Both the position numbers and the translations under genes were made by a program. 64,000 bases of DNA from positions 28,501 through 92,500 of the forward strand of contig CAWZYM010000305.1 in NCBI GenBank assembly GCA_963966185.1. The letters run 5' to 3'. The notes beneath the pieces were generated by a model. That model had not been told where the DNA came from and ran no database searches. It saw only the letters and a list, made by a program, of their open reading frames with translations. This DNA comes from Rhabditoides inermis (Eukaryota > Nematoda > Chromadorea > Rhabditida > Rhabditidae). Of this stretch, positions 23,576 through 40,144 are shown in pieces (position 1 is the stretch's first letter; every line of letters starts with the position of its first letter).

Positions 23576-26238
23576 TCAGTTGGCCCCCCACCAGGGTGCG
23601 TTGTGCAGCACATCCCTGCTCACCACCAGACGCATCATCTCGTTCGTGCCCTCGATTACCTGGAACGTAATTATATTCATCTCCATCCATATATATTAAT
23701 CTTTCCAGAATAACAAATATCAACTAAACTCGGATCCGAGAGCTTAATGATAATCTCACTTTCTTTCACCACCCTTCCCATCAATGGTGTGATGACAGGA
23801 ATCATACTTTGCAAAGAAAAGCAATGCGCTTGACATTGCAGATTGCCCCCCCCCCCCTTGATGCATACCTGATGCACCCTACAGTCTCTGAGATACTGCT
23901 GTAGAGGGTAGTCCTTCAGCATTCCATATCCACCATACATCTGCAGAGCTCCGTTCACAATCTGAAACAATTCACATCAATTGCGTTCACGAATACGGTA
24001 ACTCATCAGTACAGTACCCCGACTACTCCTCAACGGTACCTCGAATGCGGTGTCTGTTCCGTGTAGTTTTGCCATGGCACACATAGCAGCCTTGTGGGGA
24101 GAGTCGGCGTCAAGGTGCTTGGCAGCGTCCCGGACCATCAGGCGCACAGAGTGCAGCTAGAACACATTTATTTGCATCATCATTTGACTGGCAACACCTT
24201 CTAATTATGCGCTATCGCCTAATCACTTTCCGCATAGCGAATCGCGCGAATTGTCTCATTTGCATGCCCTCCTCTCGTACAAAAGCGGGGCGCGGCGGGC
24301 TGCCGGCATCCATTCGCCATGGCTCAGTCCGTCCCTCCCGGAGATATCAACACCCAGCCGGGTACCAAGATCGTCTTCAACGCCCCCTACGATGACAAGC
24401 ACACCTACCACATCAAGGTACGCTGCTGTCGATATCGACTGATATCGATTGATTCTCACTGTGTCCCGTTCAGATCACCAACGCTGGAGGTCGCCGCATC
24501 GGATGGGCCATCAAGACCACCAACATGAAGCGCCTCGGCGTCGACCCGCCGTGCGGAGTGCTCGACCCCAAGGAGGCCGTGCTGATGGCCGTCTCTTGCG
24601 ACGCGTTCAAGTACGGAGAGGAGGACACCAACAACGACCGCATCACCATCGAGTGGACCAACACCCCCGACGGCGCCGCCAAGACCTTCCGCCGCGAGTG
24701 GTTCCAGGGCGACGGAATGGTCCGCCGCAAGAACCTCCCCATCGAGTACAACCCTTGAACGGCGTATACGTGCAGAATAAAAGATTTTTTCACGAAAAGA
24801 GATTCGATAGGATTTACAGAGGAATGAAGTAGTAAAAAATGACCAAATCAACTATCTATCCCTGGACACACCTTCGTGGCGAGCTCTGCCAGCTTGAACT
24901 GAGTCCACTGGAAGTCGGACAGGTGCTTGCCGAACTGCTTGCGGTACTGAGAGAGATCGATGATCACTTGATGACCGAGTGTGTGATACCTTTGTGTGCT
25001 CGATGGCTCCGTCGAAGGCAGCCTGCGCAGCTCCCAGCGACACGGAAGCCACGTTCAGTCTATATAATGGCAAATTTTATTTACAGCGTTCAATCATTCA
25101 AACTACAGTAACCAACTCTACAGTACCTTCCTCCATTGATTCCGGCCATGGCAATGTTGAATCCCTGGTTGTCGCCGCCGATCTGGTTGCTGATAGGAAC
25201 CTGAACATGACACACCGAATAAGAACACAGTATACAGGCTACAGTACCTTGCAGTCCTCGAAGGTGAGGATGCGGGTGGGCTGTGTGTTCCATCCGAGCT
25301 TCTTTTCCTTCTTTCCCAGATGGAAGCCCTCCATTCCATCCTCGATCAGCAGACAGAAGATGCCCTTGGCGCCAGGCTGGCCCTCGTGGCGCACCATCGT
25401 CACGTAGCTCAACAACCACAGTCTCCTCCCTCCCTCTCTCTCTCTCTCTCCTAATTCCTCCTCGCCACTCTATCCCTTGTCTCACTTCTTGCTGACTCCG
25501 GCCCCGGAGATGAATGCCTTGCTTCCGTTGAGCACATAGTAGTCTCCCTGCTTGCGTGCCGTCGTGCGCAGCGCGGCAGCATCAGATCCTACAACCACGC
25601 ATCACCATACCAAATGTCCACTATCAATCATGACAGTTTTAAGAATAGAAGAACCGTCGTCCTATAACGCTTAACGCACCCGAGTCGGGTTCAGTGAGGC
25701 AGTAGCTTGCCATGGTTTCGAAGGAGGCCATGCTGGCGATGTGCTTCTCCCTCAACGCATCGCTCCCGTACTTGTCGATCATCCACGCTGCCCTAAAATA
25801 TATCTCGTCAACTCTTCCCCCAATTTACAATACAGTACATGCAATACAGTACAGTAATCCAATACAGCCCCCCCTCTCACATGTTGTGAATGCTCATCAT
25901 GGCTGCAGTGGACGAGCATCCGGCGGCCAGCTGCTCGAAGATGATCGACGCATCCAGGCGGGTCAGACCAGAACCGCCAAACTCCTCCTGAATACACGTT
26001 TCGTGGTAGCGTCACTTATTCTTTCGAAAAAAAACTCCTCTTTTTTTCCAAATTTGAAGTTGAAATCTCACAATCGCAACAAAACAACTGAATGGTCAGA
26101 ACGATGCTGATAAGCAGCGTAAAGTGATAACCGAAAAACATCTATCTGATATCGCTCACCTCGCAGTAGAGTCCTCCGAATCCCAGCTCACCTGATTTGC
26201 GGAGAACATCCATGTCGAGAATCTCCTGAAATCACCTC

Positions 26239-26283
<45 letters not shown>

Positions 26284-26541
26284 TCCCACCTTCTCGTCCC
26301 ACTCCTCCCTTCGAGGCATCATCTCCTTCTTGGCAAAGTCCCTCGCCACCTTCTGAATGTCCAGCTTCTCCGCATCCAGACCGATCGACGCTGCAATCAA
26401 TCGATAAATCAATAATCGAGATACACAAAAAATGTGTCTGTTCAGATAATACTCACGATCGACGCAGTAGGTGGATGCGCATCGGGCAGCTCCGATCACA
26501 GAGCGGGCCGCCGACAAACGAGGCACCAGGCGAGACAGCAT
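23576..26541 (-). CDS. acdh-9: mitochondrial isobutyryl-CoA dehydrogenase (ACAD8 type)
   Basis: This acyl-CoA dehydrogenase of valine breakdown oxidises isobutyryl-CoA to methacrylyl-CoA with FAD in the mitochondrial matrix. The N-terminus ([20 protein letters not shown]) looks like a mitochondrial targeting peptide. [20 protein letters not shown] then matches human ACAD8. Other markers in order are [113 protein letters not shown] and the catalytic loop [12 protein letters not shown]. The end is APWWGAN. Intron 2 (26226-26289) is 64 bp and mostly GA repeat. The intron at about 24155-24870 contains an MSP gene on the other strand. The symbol is by orthology to C. elegans acdh-9 and is less sure than the enzyme identity. 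Confidence 0.9.
24164..24318 (+). promoter_or_regulatory. MSP copy 1 promoter (duplicated unit)
   Basis: This segment is nearly identical to the reverse complement of 31288-31440, upstream of MSP copy 2. It has ATTTGCATC, TAATTATGCGCTATCGCC (containing a GATA core on the other strand) and TACAAAAG at 24278-24285, where copy 2 has TATAAAAG. Conservation of the whole unit points to a promoter copied along with the gene. Confidence 0.65.
24319..24758 (+). CDS. msp: major sperm protein, copy 1
   Basis: This is a cytoskeletal motility protein of nematode sperm that also acts as an oocyte-maturation signal. Two exons (24319-24417, 24474-24758) separated by a 56-bp intron give 127 residues, the standard MSP length. 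The protein starts [20 protein letters not shown] and ends [11 protein letters not shown]. It contains the conserved [19 protein letters not shown] and [11 protein letters not shown] segments. AATAAA lies about 20 bp after the stop. The gene is nested in an intron of the dehydrogenase gene on the opposite strand. It is nearly identical in exons, intron and promoter to copy 2 at 30850-31287. C. elegans msp genes lack this intron, while other nematodes are known to have one. Confidence 0.97.
26226..26289 (-). repeat. 64-bp intron made mostly of (GA)n
   Basis: Bounded by a GTGGGAGG donor and a GATTTCAG acceptor of the dehydrogenase gene. About 44 bp of it are a perfect GA run on the coding strand. 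Confidence 0.85.
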
Positions 26542-27099
26542 ACCTCAACATTTAAAAAAATACATACACAAAATTCAACCTCACCAACGTGGTATCAAAG
26601 ACACAACCTCAATACAACACCGGAATATAGAGCACATCGATATTTCACGAAAAATATACATCCAATCCAAGGGACAAAGAATGAAATATGAAAGAGATGA
26701 AACAAGTTGCAGAGTTTAGATGGTCGATTTGCACTCGCTGCGTCTCGCTCTCACTCCCGTCCCATCTGTTCAGTCAGAGCAAGTGATAAGAAGCACAGAG
26801 AACCAGCAGACGAGAGAGAAAGAGAGAGAACCGATTTCTTTCTCTCTCTTCTATCCCCACAGATATCACCACGTGGGGTGAGCGGTTCTATCACTACCGG
26901 CTAAACAATTGTTAATCACTACCCATCACCAAAACAATCATCACGCATTTATAATCAACTAAAAACCGGCGAGTTCAGAGATGAAAACCTGTAGAACACA
27001 AAACAACAAATTTTTCATAATCACAACATATTGATCAAACAAAACAGACAGCGCAACAATCGAGAGATCCTCCTGGAGACCTAGGGACCATCTCTCCCT
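26542..27099. other. spacer between NUP85 and dehydrogenase genes
   Basis: Both flanking genes are on the minus strand, about 560 bp apart. The spacer contains short purine/pyrimidine-rich runs (26812-26855). No gene was seen. Trans-splicing of an operon is possible but not shown. Confidence 0.5.
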
Positions 27100-30027
27100 T
27101 CAGTTGTCGTCCCATTGACAGAGGAATCGTCGTGTGCACTTGCCCAGGAGCTGTTTGATCTGCATCACCCGAGTCTCATCAGTCCTGCAAATAGAATACC
27201 GGAAATGAAACCTCTATCGTATCACTCACTTGTTGTCAAACTTGGCGAGTGCTGAGTGTCGCTGGAAGAAGGCCATCAGATCGTAGATGTGCTGCGGATT
27301 CACCGGAATCTGAAAACCAATCGATTGATGATCAATTTGAACAGATCGATAATCAATAACCGCACCTTGGGCTCCTCGATCAAAAAGTACAGCACATTGA
27401 CGAGGTGATCGAAGAGAATGTCGTGGAAGTTGGCGGGAACATCGGCCGATGTGAGCAGAGGGAACAAAATCTGAGCACACAACATGAGCATGTCCAACAA
27501 CAACATAAGAATAGAAGAGTGTACGTACCTCGCAGCTCTCTGGCATGTTGGCATCGGCGTACGACCTGTGGAATCTGTAGTAGGAGTAGAGGAAGGAGAA
27601 CGACGGGCCGAACATGACCAGGTCGCCCATCTGATCCAGCAGCAACAGACGGGAGATCTACGAGACATGAGTAGATGATGTTGCATTGACACACGCACTG
27701 TACCTCGGTGGCGGATGCGTTGAATAGGATGGTGTGGATGGTGGTCTCTAGGGCGCGCGCCTTGCCGCCACGCAACGCCCACGACAGCGCGGCAGACCAC
27801 TCGCCCGAGCGGAGGTACCTGCACCAGTAACAACATGCACATGACGTCACTCGGGCACTCGGCAAGCGGTAATACACACAACACTCACCTGAACGTCATC
27901 GTGTTGATGACCGTCTCCTTGGCCGGACGCAGATCCTCCTTCACACACAGCGTGTACACCTGCAGTCGTACAGTCATATTCCTCCCCCCCTCTCTCTCCC
28001 TCTATCTCTGTCTCTCTTCTCTCTACCTTGATGGCGTCCCTCTCGCAGTCGATGGGTTTGTTGATGAGGTGTTCCTCGAGCGCACTCCTCCCCGTCTCTC
28101 CGCACTCCAGAAGATACTCTGCGCCCACTTGCCACAGACTGCAATATACAGTAGTCATTATCTCTCTCTCTCTCTCTCGCCCGCATACTGCAATATACAG
28201 TGTAGTCATGGTGCACGCCACTCGCCACTTCCCAACTCACTCCTCATCCGTGACCAGTAGGTTTCCGTAGTCGAGTTTCAGCTGCTCGCACACGTTCAGA
28301 GACGTCTCCAGCAACTGCAAGCAAATCTTGAGTGAAACACAAAACACAAACTGCACGCACCTTCTTGTCCGTCCTGTAGAGAAGATCAGCCATGTGCACA
28401 GCACACCACTGCGAACGAGTCAGCATTTGCTGAAAGCAATCAATAAGGCCAATTAATAAATCAACAATGATCGCACCTGAATGACGGAGAGCGCGTCGAA
28501 AGCGAAGAGAGCCTCGTAGATGGAAGGAGCGTCTCCGTCAGTGGACGGATACAGAGAGCGACACTCCTGAATAGAACATCAATATGCACTAATACATAAT
28601 GGAATGCAATTGCTACCTCTGCAATGGCGGCGAGGTCGCTGAATGCGGCTGCGGGATGGAAGGTGAGAGTGAAGAGGGGCATGAGCTGCCACCACTCGGT
28701 CACCACCATCGTTGCGAGGTGCTCCATCACCTACAATACACTGTATATACCTTTGGAGCACTCTCACCCACCTGTCTGTCTCCGGCGAGTGCCTTGGCGA
28801 TGAACTTGATGTTCTTGTTGTGGTCGTAGGCGGCGGCGTCGAGGTCCGCGCGTACATCCGACTGCCATGACGTCACGCGGGCAGCCTGCCAGCACACAGA
28901 GGGATAGTAGCAACGTATATTGTTACAAACAACCTACCTCGTCTCCGCCGAGCCACTCCATATCGAGCGCCTGTAGGCGGGAGACAAACGCGTTCACGGA
29001 GGGGTCCCTGGAAGATACTGTTCTGCATCCAACAGTCGACAGTAAGCACAGAACCACGAAGATCATGAAAACAAGGAGCAAGTCGGAGCCTACCTTCCGC
29101 CTCCGCAGTCGGAGAGTAGATGGCAGAGCGGTCCGAACTGGCATGACGAGAGCAGCAGGGCGACCGCGCGCCAGTACCCAGTCGTCTCCTCGATCGGACA
29201 GCTCCTACGCTGCTGCTCCTACAAAACACATGTGAGACGACATTGAATCCATCTCACCAACCTGTATAACCTCCTCGGTGCACTCGCTGACGTTGAAGAA
29301 GCCGCCAGCCCACTCGGAGAGATCCAGCGCTATGGGATTGTCTGAACATGCACATGTAAACAAGCCAACAAGGTAGTATACTTACCAGCAGCCTTGAAGA
29401 AGAGTCCCTCGAATAGACTCCACACGGTGTAGTCGTCTGCGTGCCTGTCCGCCTCCGACCCCCCACTCTGCTCGTACGCAGACCGCAGCGCCGAGCGGTA
29501 CTCGCGAGAGAACGACAGGGTACTGAAAAAGTACATCAACACAATAGTTTACAAACAAGTACAATTTTGCATGTTCGCAAAAAACGCGTTTGTAAACTAA
29601 ACAGGAATAGATGAAATAGACTTACTCGTGCATCTCCAGACTGCCGTCGACGGTGGATTGGGAGGCGATGCGCGACCGCTCCTGCACTGCGTACAACTCG
29701 CCCATCAGACCGCGGATCACCTGAATAGTTATGACAATTTCACTTTCATGAAAAAACACTCACCTCATCGCGCAGCAGTTGGCGATCATAGGAGACCTTC
29801 TCGGAGAAGTGAGAGAACGAGCCGACGGGCACTCAAAAGGTTTCCCGGTACTTTGTGGGTTTTATTATTTATTTTTATGACTATACACACACAAATATAA
29901 ACATAAATAAAGTGAAGCGAAACTCACTTGCATTCTCATCCTTGCCGGTTTGTGTACTGACTGCTGCTAGAAGTCCCGTCTCACAGACGTCGATGGCAAT
30001 AGAAGACGAGCCGCCAGAGCTCGTCAT
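27100..30027 (-). CDS. npp-2: nucleoporin NUP85 (Y-complex)
   Basis: This is a structural component of the Nup107-160 (Y) complex of the nuclear pore, an alpha-solenoid protein. About 17 short exons read in phase from the ATG at 30027, placed just after a TTTCAG acceptor, to the stop at 27100. Recognisable segments in order are MTSSGGSSSIAIDVCETGLL, LSFSREYRSALRSAYEQSGG, QMLTRSQWCAVHMADLLY, LWQVGAEYLLECGETGRSAL, YLRSGEWSAALSWALRGGKA and LLLDQMGDLVMFG, ending CQWDDN. The LWQVGAEYLLECGETGR block aligns with the same region of human NUP85. The protein is about 600 residues, similar to family members. The symbol follows C. elegans npp-2 (NUP85). Confidence 0.85.
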
Positions 30028-30462
30028 TATTCTGAAACACATCACTAAACTATAAACTCACAGTGAAAGTAAAAACAACGGAAAACAAACAATAAAATTT
30101 GAATTTTTGAAGACTAGTAAAAATGATCTTTTCCTGCGTTTCTCACGACGCACTACTGCACACTACAACTTTTTTTAAATCATTATTAAAAAAAAACTTT
30201 TTCAAATTTACTCGTAAACAGAATTGAATAACGTTTTATTTAACAACACGAAACAATGAAACGAATCATATTCTTTTCTTTTAGCTTCTCTTTTTCACCT
30301 CTCCTGATCACAGCTGAGCGGGTTGCAGGGAGAGAGGATCATTACACTCTGCTTCATCCCTCTCTTCATTCCGCGGAATTTCGACAGATATACGTACACA
30401 TACGCATGCACTCAGCTGACCTCAACTGAGTCCACTCTCCTATTCCAACGGAATACGTTTCA
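30028..30462. promoter_or_regulatory. divergent spacer, NUP85 / UNC-93 genes
   Basis: About 435 bp between two divergent start codons, AT-rich toward the NUP85 side. It presumably holds both promoters. No distinct element was recognised. Confidence 0.5.
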
Positions 30463-34818
<4,356 letters not shown>

Positions 34819-35501
34819 ACAACCACTTCAACTCTGTTGTGAAAATAAACTTTGAAAGAAACCTGTGTTTCCCCTTGCACGATCTCTACTACTGTGGATG
34901 AAGAGCAGTCCATCTTCCCCTAAAAAACGACACACAAGATCACTCCCGCCGTTTCCCTCTCTCACATACATGCACGCACACATCGCTCCCTCATTTCCCC
35001 ATTCTTCCTCTTTATATATTTCACTCTGGTACTTCCTTACAGAAAGCAGGTGAAAAAATTGAAGCAGGTGGAAAAAAGGAGATAGTGGGAATGGAGAAGA
35101 ATGAGTTGCAGAAGGCGGTTGATGTATCAGACAATTGGAAGAAGTACAAGGTGATTCCGGCATGAGACACGACGAACTGGTGCGCATCTTTAGATATAGC
35201 TGATCACAGCAAACGAGAACACAGCGGTGAAGACGCGTCCCACGGGCCAACGCGGGCACCCAAGGTTGCACAAGAGATAAATCGTAATCGTTTTTGCAAA
35301 ATATTGTGCGCAAACGATTGTGCGCTGCCCGCTGCTCCCACAAAAATGAATGCGTGTGCTCCGTTCGACACATCATGCTATAATCCGTTACCGTTCTTGC
35401 AACGAACGCAATGTTTCGTGACAGTTGTTTTGTATGGACGACTGATATTTATAAAATAGGCTTTCACATCACACCATCATTTTGTTTGACATCTAGTAAG
35501 A
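34819..35501. other. 3' flank of unc-93 / 5' flank of chemoreceptor 1
   Basis: AATAAA occurs at 34844 shortly after the UNC-93 stop. No gene is seen. The frame at 34828-35376 (minus) has no recognisable feature. Confidence 0.5.
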
Positions 35502-37200
35502 ATGGATGATATCTCAGCTTTCGCTCGCTTATCTTACTGTATTCACTTATCATACGGTATTCCCACTCTGATATTGTATTCACTCATTCTGTATGTACTG
35601 TTAACAAAGAGAAAATACAAGGAACAATCGTTCTTCAAACTCTATATCATCATGTGTTTTGTGGTTTGTGTTTTTGAATTTTGAAGCGGATGTCATGAAA
35701 TAAGTTCTAGAACGAACTTGCATTTATCTCTGAGATGTTATTCTTTCGAGTGACGACTACTGGGTTATTTAATGATCTTTTCGAGTACATATTCGAGAAG
35801 GAAAACGTGTACACATATAAACTGACGCCTTTTTACTGTTTGGCTTACTATAACATATGTGCTCCGTTATACACTATCATCATGCTAGTTATAAACCGCC
35901 TCTCTTGCGTCACTACACCACTCACGTATGAAAAAGTATAGTTATTACTAATATTACATAGTAATAATAACAACTTATTAATTAAAGATACAGGGGGCCT
36001 ATTTCTGACAATTTCTAATCATTTTTGAGTGACAAAACAGTCATTGGAATGCAAGTTGAACAGATTGTAAACGTGCACGTGGCGATCAGAATCGATCACC
36101 GCTCGCTCTGAACGCAAAATTTTGAATTCCCGCCACCGCTCTTGCCACCGCTCTTCTGTTCTTGCGCCGCCTGCTTCTCTTCTGTTCGTGTGCTATCTCG
36201 CCTGTGCGAGGGGTATTCGCTGCCATCTCGCGCAGTGAGCGGTGTGCCACGGGCAAAAGGACCGATGAGCGGGGAGGGCAGAGCGAATAGGCCCCTGTAT
36301 CTTTAAGAAGTGGTCGACATTTTTCCCTCTCACCGTTGTCTTCTTATTTGGGTTTCCAATATTATGTTTCCCTCATTTGCACGTATCACCCGTAAAACTG
36401 CAGCGAGTTGGAGAGGGATTCGGATTAGACTACCAGAGAGTCGTGAAATGGGTGAAACAAACTACCCAGTTTCTGAGGAAAACGGAATTGTTCAGATTTC
36501 TAACAGTACTACGATGGCTATTATATGTTTCACCACTCTCGCTGTTATTTTCATCTGTACACCCTTCACTCTCCTTGCTATTAGAAAATTGAACAAGAAA
36601 ACGAGAAGTACAGAGATCAATCTGATCATTTCTGGTATAACATTGTCAATAAGTGTTATGCCATATTGTGCTAATCAGGTATTTAAAAAAAGTTAGTTTA
36701 TCAGCAGATTCAAGTTGTACAACCCTCGACTCAGCCAATAAGGATAAGGGTACTGACCTAAGGCTCTCGACTACAAGTCGCTAGCTGCTTACAAGGGGTC
36801 CATCGATGAATGCAATGAATTTGGATCAGATGACGTCACAGATTTCTGACTAGAGGCTCACGAAAGTTGTGAGGGTGGTCGTCACTCCACCGTGACTAGT
36901 ACATCATTGGCAGCCGAGAGGATTGAACCTGGGACCTTCCGCTTGATAGCTGCGCGCACATCCACTGCGCTAGCCACCCCCTGTTTGCATATAAAAAAGA
37001 ACACGCAAATTCGCATATAAATATTATATCCATTTTTTCAAATAATAATATACGTAGCTTCGTTTTAGATTCTTTTCTATCTCCCTGGCTTTCTACCATT
37101 TCGTGAAATACTTTATTTGAGTAGATTCTATGCAGTCGATCTCATTACCCAATCAGCGCCGTGGACTCTGATCTGCATTAATAAAACTATCAGAAATGAA
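35502..37200 (+). pseudogene. chemoreceptor-like 7TM gene 1, 3' end missing
   Basis: The exons match the two complete paralogues downstream. Exon 1 from 35502 reads SYGIPTLILYSLILYVLL and EQSFFKLYIIMC. Exon 2 (35711-35935) reads NVYTYKLTPFYCLAYYNICA and INRLSCVTTPLTYEK. Exon 3 (36308-36451) reads KWSTFFPLTVVFLF and GFGLDYQRVVKW. Exon 4 (36496-36678) reads ISNSTTMAIICF and INLIISG. Exon 5 (37069-37200) reads RFYAVDLITQSAPWTL and NKTIRNE. The last exon with the cytosolic tail, present in both paralogues, cannot be found. A foldback element begins 37 bp after exon 5. The intron between exons 4 and 5 contains a SINE-like insert. The family looks like the nematode Srg superfamily (Srv-like). It may be a pseudogene or use an unseen last exon. 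Confidence 0.6.
36735..36980 (-). mobile_element. tRNA-derived SINE-like element
   Basis: Read on the minus strand from 36980, the element starts GGGGTGGCTAGCGCAGTGGA. It carries an RNA polymerase III A box (TAGCGCAGTGGA, 36961-36972) and a B box (GGTTCAATCC, 36920-36929), spaced as in a tRNA gene. Pairing is too poor for a working tRNA. The sequence continues about 180 bp beyond the tRNA-like head. It lies in an intron of chemoreceptor 1. The far boundary is a guess, and no target duplication was defined. Confidence 0.55.
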
Positions 37201-37236
37201 GTGAGTCGTGTACTACACAATAGTACAACTATATCA

Positions 37237-37350
37237 ATATTATCTGTTAAAAAGTACTTGCGTAAAGATATTAAGTTTGTCTTGACCCAATTCAACAAAA
37301 GCGCATGCATAAAACGTTTACAAATACTAACACAAACCTGCGCCTCTCTC

Positions 37351-37387
<37 letters not shown>

Positions 37388-37569
37388 AATATGGACGTAT
37401 GACGTTATTCATTTGTATTGTTATATTTCATCTGTTAGTGTCCACTGTCCACTGTCCGTTATGCGCAGGTTTGTGTTAGTATTTGTAAACGTTTTATGCA
37501 TGCGCTTTTGTTGAATTGGGTCAAGACAAACTTAATATCTTTACGCAAGTACTTTTTAACAGATAATAT
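37237..37569. mobile_element. perfect foldback element (107-bp arms)
   Basis: The left arm 37237-37343 and right arm 37463-37569 are perfect reverse complements by direct reading, 107 of 107 bp. The 119-bp loop contains a (CT)n run (about 37357-37387) and a CTGTCCACTGTCC repeat. The arm ends are ATATTATCTG at the outside and CCTGCGC at the loop. A partial copy of arm sequence (GCTTTTGTTGAATT) recurs just outside at 37573. It is probably a foldback transposon or MITE, or a very recent inverted duplication. It sits where the last exon of chemoreceptor 1 would be expected. Confidence 0.85.
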
Positions 37570-39132
37570 ATGTGCTTTTGTTGAATTTCATAGAAATTTC
37601 TTCTGTTTCTGATTCCCAAGCTCTGTCGTTCATTTCTCTGCGCGCCCTGCCCGCCTGCCGGGAGAGAGCTAGCCAGAGTGCCGGGAAACCCAAAACAACG
37701 CAAACCCGGCGCGAATTAGACGCTGGCGGCGGCGAGGCGAACTACACTCAAAGTGCTAGTTGGAGAACACGCGCAGAAAACGGCGAGAGAGTACGCTTTC
37801 GGCAGAGAGTCAGCGTTACCGGACACGACATCCACCCACCCACCCACCCACCCACCCACCCACCCACACGCTGGCCTCTCACCTCATGGGTGCGCGAGAT
37901 CGCTCATAACTTCTTTCGGAGAAAAGATACAAAGATGCCATCAATTAGTGATATGGCCTACGGAACCGTGCGAATCTAACTAACATAAATTGGATGAGTT
38001 CGCATTCCTGCTAACATGATTTTTGGATATCGCTTCTTGAACAATCTGGCGCGAGCCCTATCCTAAGCCAAAAGAGAGGGCGCTGCGCGCCCTCTCTAAT
38101 AATATGAGTTCAGATTCGGCACTTGTTCATGAGACCGAATAAGAAAGAAGTGGTCGTTTCTGTTTCGGACAACTCGCCTGTTCTTCATCTCAATGCAGTC
38201 AAAAGAGCATCACTCTTCTCGAATCGATTAGAACCTACATGATATATAATGGGACGGACACGTTCTCAAAGTGCTCACAGAACACAGACAACCATATGAA
38301 CGTTGTCCTGAATGTCATTTCACATACATATTCACTACATTAATGCATATGTTTTCTGCTTTGTCGGCTATTCACCTACTTCGCTATGCAGAAGTTTCTT
38401 AACAATTGATATTTATTATTATTATTATTTGAATATTTGTGTTTCATTGAAAATGTCGCACTATCACAATCACACATCACCTTCCTAAAGTTTTCATTTA
38501 TCCAAATAACAACACTGACTACAGTACTGTTTATGTGTATGTTTACTCATAAAACATCATGTAAAACGATTTATTCTTGTGATTTGTCAGAGTGTGTAAT
38601 AAATAGATCTAGATACTTTCCATTCGTACAAATAAGTTCCTACGGTCCTCCGAACTGCAGTCTGGCTGCCGGATAGCATGCATCCACACAGCTAACCGAA
38701 CATAAACAGTCATAAACATAAACACTTCTTCAATACTAATATGACGCAAACATGTCTTCAGTACTAGCCCGGAAGTGAAGTTCCTCTTTCTCGCTCCTTT
38801 GCCTCCTCTCACAGTACTGTGATTGTTGCACGTATCGTCCGTGTTCCTTTCGATAAAAATTCACAAATCATATTACGGGTCTATAGAAAAAGAACGGCAT
38901 GATTGAATCATGTAATTTATGTAATTTAACTTATTAAAAATAAAGTTGTTAGTGCAGTTTCATGTTCCTCGTGCGCATATCTCGTTTGTCAGTGGTGTGA
39001 AAGATCTACACCGCAGTCCCCTGTCCGATGTAATTACATTTTGTGATTTGCAATTTGCAATATTAACTTTCACTCCCATGCTAGGAGTGAAGAATGAGAG
39101 GGAAAGAGAGAAAGATTGTAGAGGGAAAGAGA

Positions 39133-39177
<45 letters not shown>

Positions 39178-40144
39178 CGAGAGAGATACTCGGCGGGACA
39201 TACATAGATTACGCGTCTAGATTTATTAGCAACCTGCGTAGTCACAGTATTCATTTATATACCGTACGTGTGCACTGTACTATCTCTCTTCTATTTGACC
39301 TATGTTTCGATTTTGAGTTCACTTATATATATTCAGTTCAGTCTGTCTGTTATCACTTTTTTTCTAGTTTCTAATTGACTGACGCGGTCAGGACACCTAT
39401 CCCCAGCTCCGATCTCTACCATTTTGGTACCGAAGGTGGGTATCGGATTTCCAAACAGAACTGCGTCAATTGCCTACGGGCAAATTTCGCATTTCGCGTA
39501 ACCCCTTCATGCGACCATTCACCACAGCCAGCAAATGAAAATGGATCAGTCACACCTTTCTCCGAATATATACTATACTAAGCATCCTTTGAGCATTTTA
39601 AACCTGCAATCGGTCCGCTTTTCGATTGCGTATACCGAGCCGAGAGATAACCTTTTTAATTTGCCAGCCAAATGTTCTTCTTAATTGAAATAAACATCTC
39701 AAAATATTGCTGTTCGGTGAAAAAAGGTATGGCTCATAGCCCATATCAGATCACAAGTTTAGGATCATGATTAGGGACAACATTGGTGCATTGGTCTCGG
39801 TGATCTTTCCAATTGCGACGCATTCATTGGCTTGTGAGCGAGAACAGTAAAATTACTGAACATTGTAATTTGTACTACTGTAACTAGATTCAATGTAATC
39901 AACACGTTTTCATGTTGACGCAACCTTGAAATCAACAAATTATATGGTAAACAATGAGTTCCTCAACAATTTTAATATCAGATGGTTATTATTGTGAAAA
40001 TGCGTGTCGTTATTCAAGCGAAGACATGTGTTTTCTTTCTCCTTCTAAGTATCTCCATTATTTATTATTGCACCTCCCTTTTCATGACTCTCTGTTATAT
40101 TTACCGTAGTTTGGCATATTGTGTGTCATTTTCAGGTATAATCA
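37570..40144. other. gene-poor stretch between chemoreceptors 1 and 2
   Basis: I see no supported gene in 2.5 kb. Contents are a (CCCA)n run at about 37829-37866, a perfect 11-bp-arm hairpin at 38073-38097, a (GA)n run at about 39138-39170, and AT-rich sequence. Frame 37572-37979 is Arg/Pro-rich without motif or splice support. The stretch ends in an acceptor (TTTTCAG at about 40135) before the start of receptor 2. Confidence 0.5.
38073..38097. repeat. GC-rich perfect hairpin
   Basis: Arms AGAGAGGGCGC (38073-38083) and GCGCCCTCTCT (38087-38097) enclose a TGC loop. Context is intergenic and its role is unknown. Confidence 0.7.

Noticed and set aside
36905..36980. tRNA gene on the minus strand
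   Set aside because: A and B boxes are good but stem pairing is poor and the sequence continues as a longer repeat; called SINE-like instead.
37572..37979. 135-codon Arg/Pro-rich frame after the foldback element
   Set aside because: No motif, includes a (CCCA)n repeat, and does not supply the receptor's missing last exon.
38073..38097. Rho-independent terminator
   Set aside because: The genome is eukaryotic and the hairpin is not next to a gene end; listed only as a hairpin.
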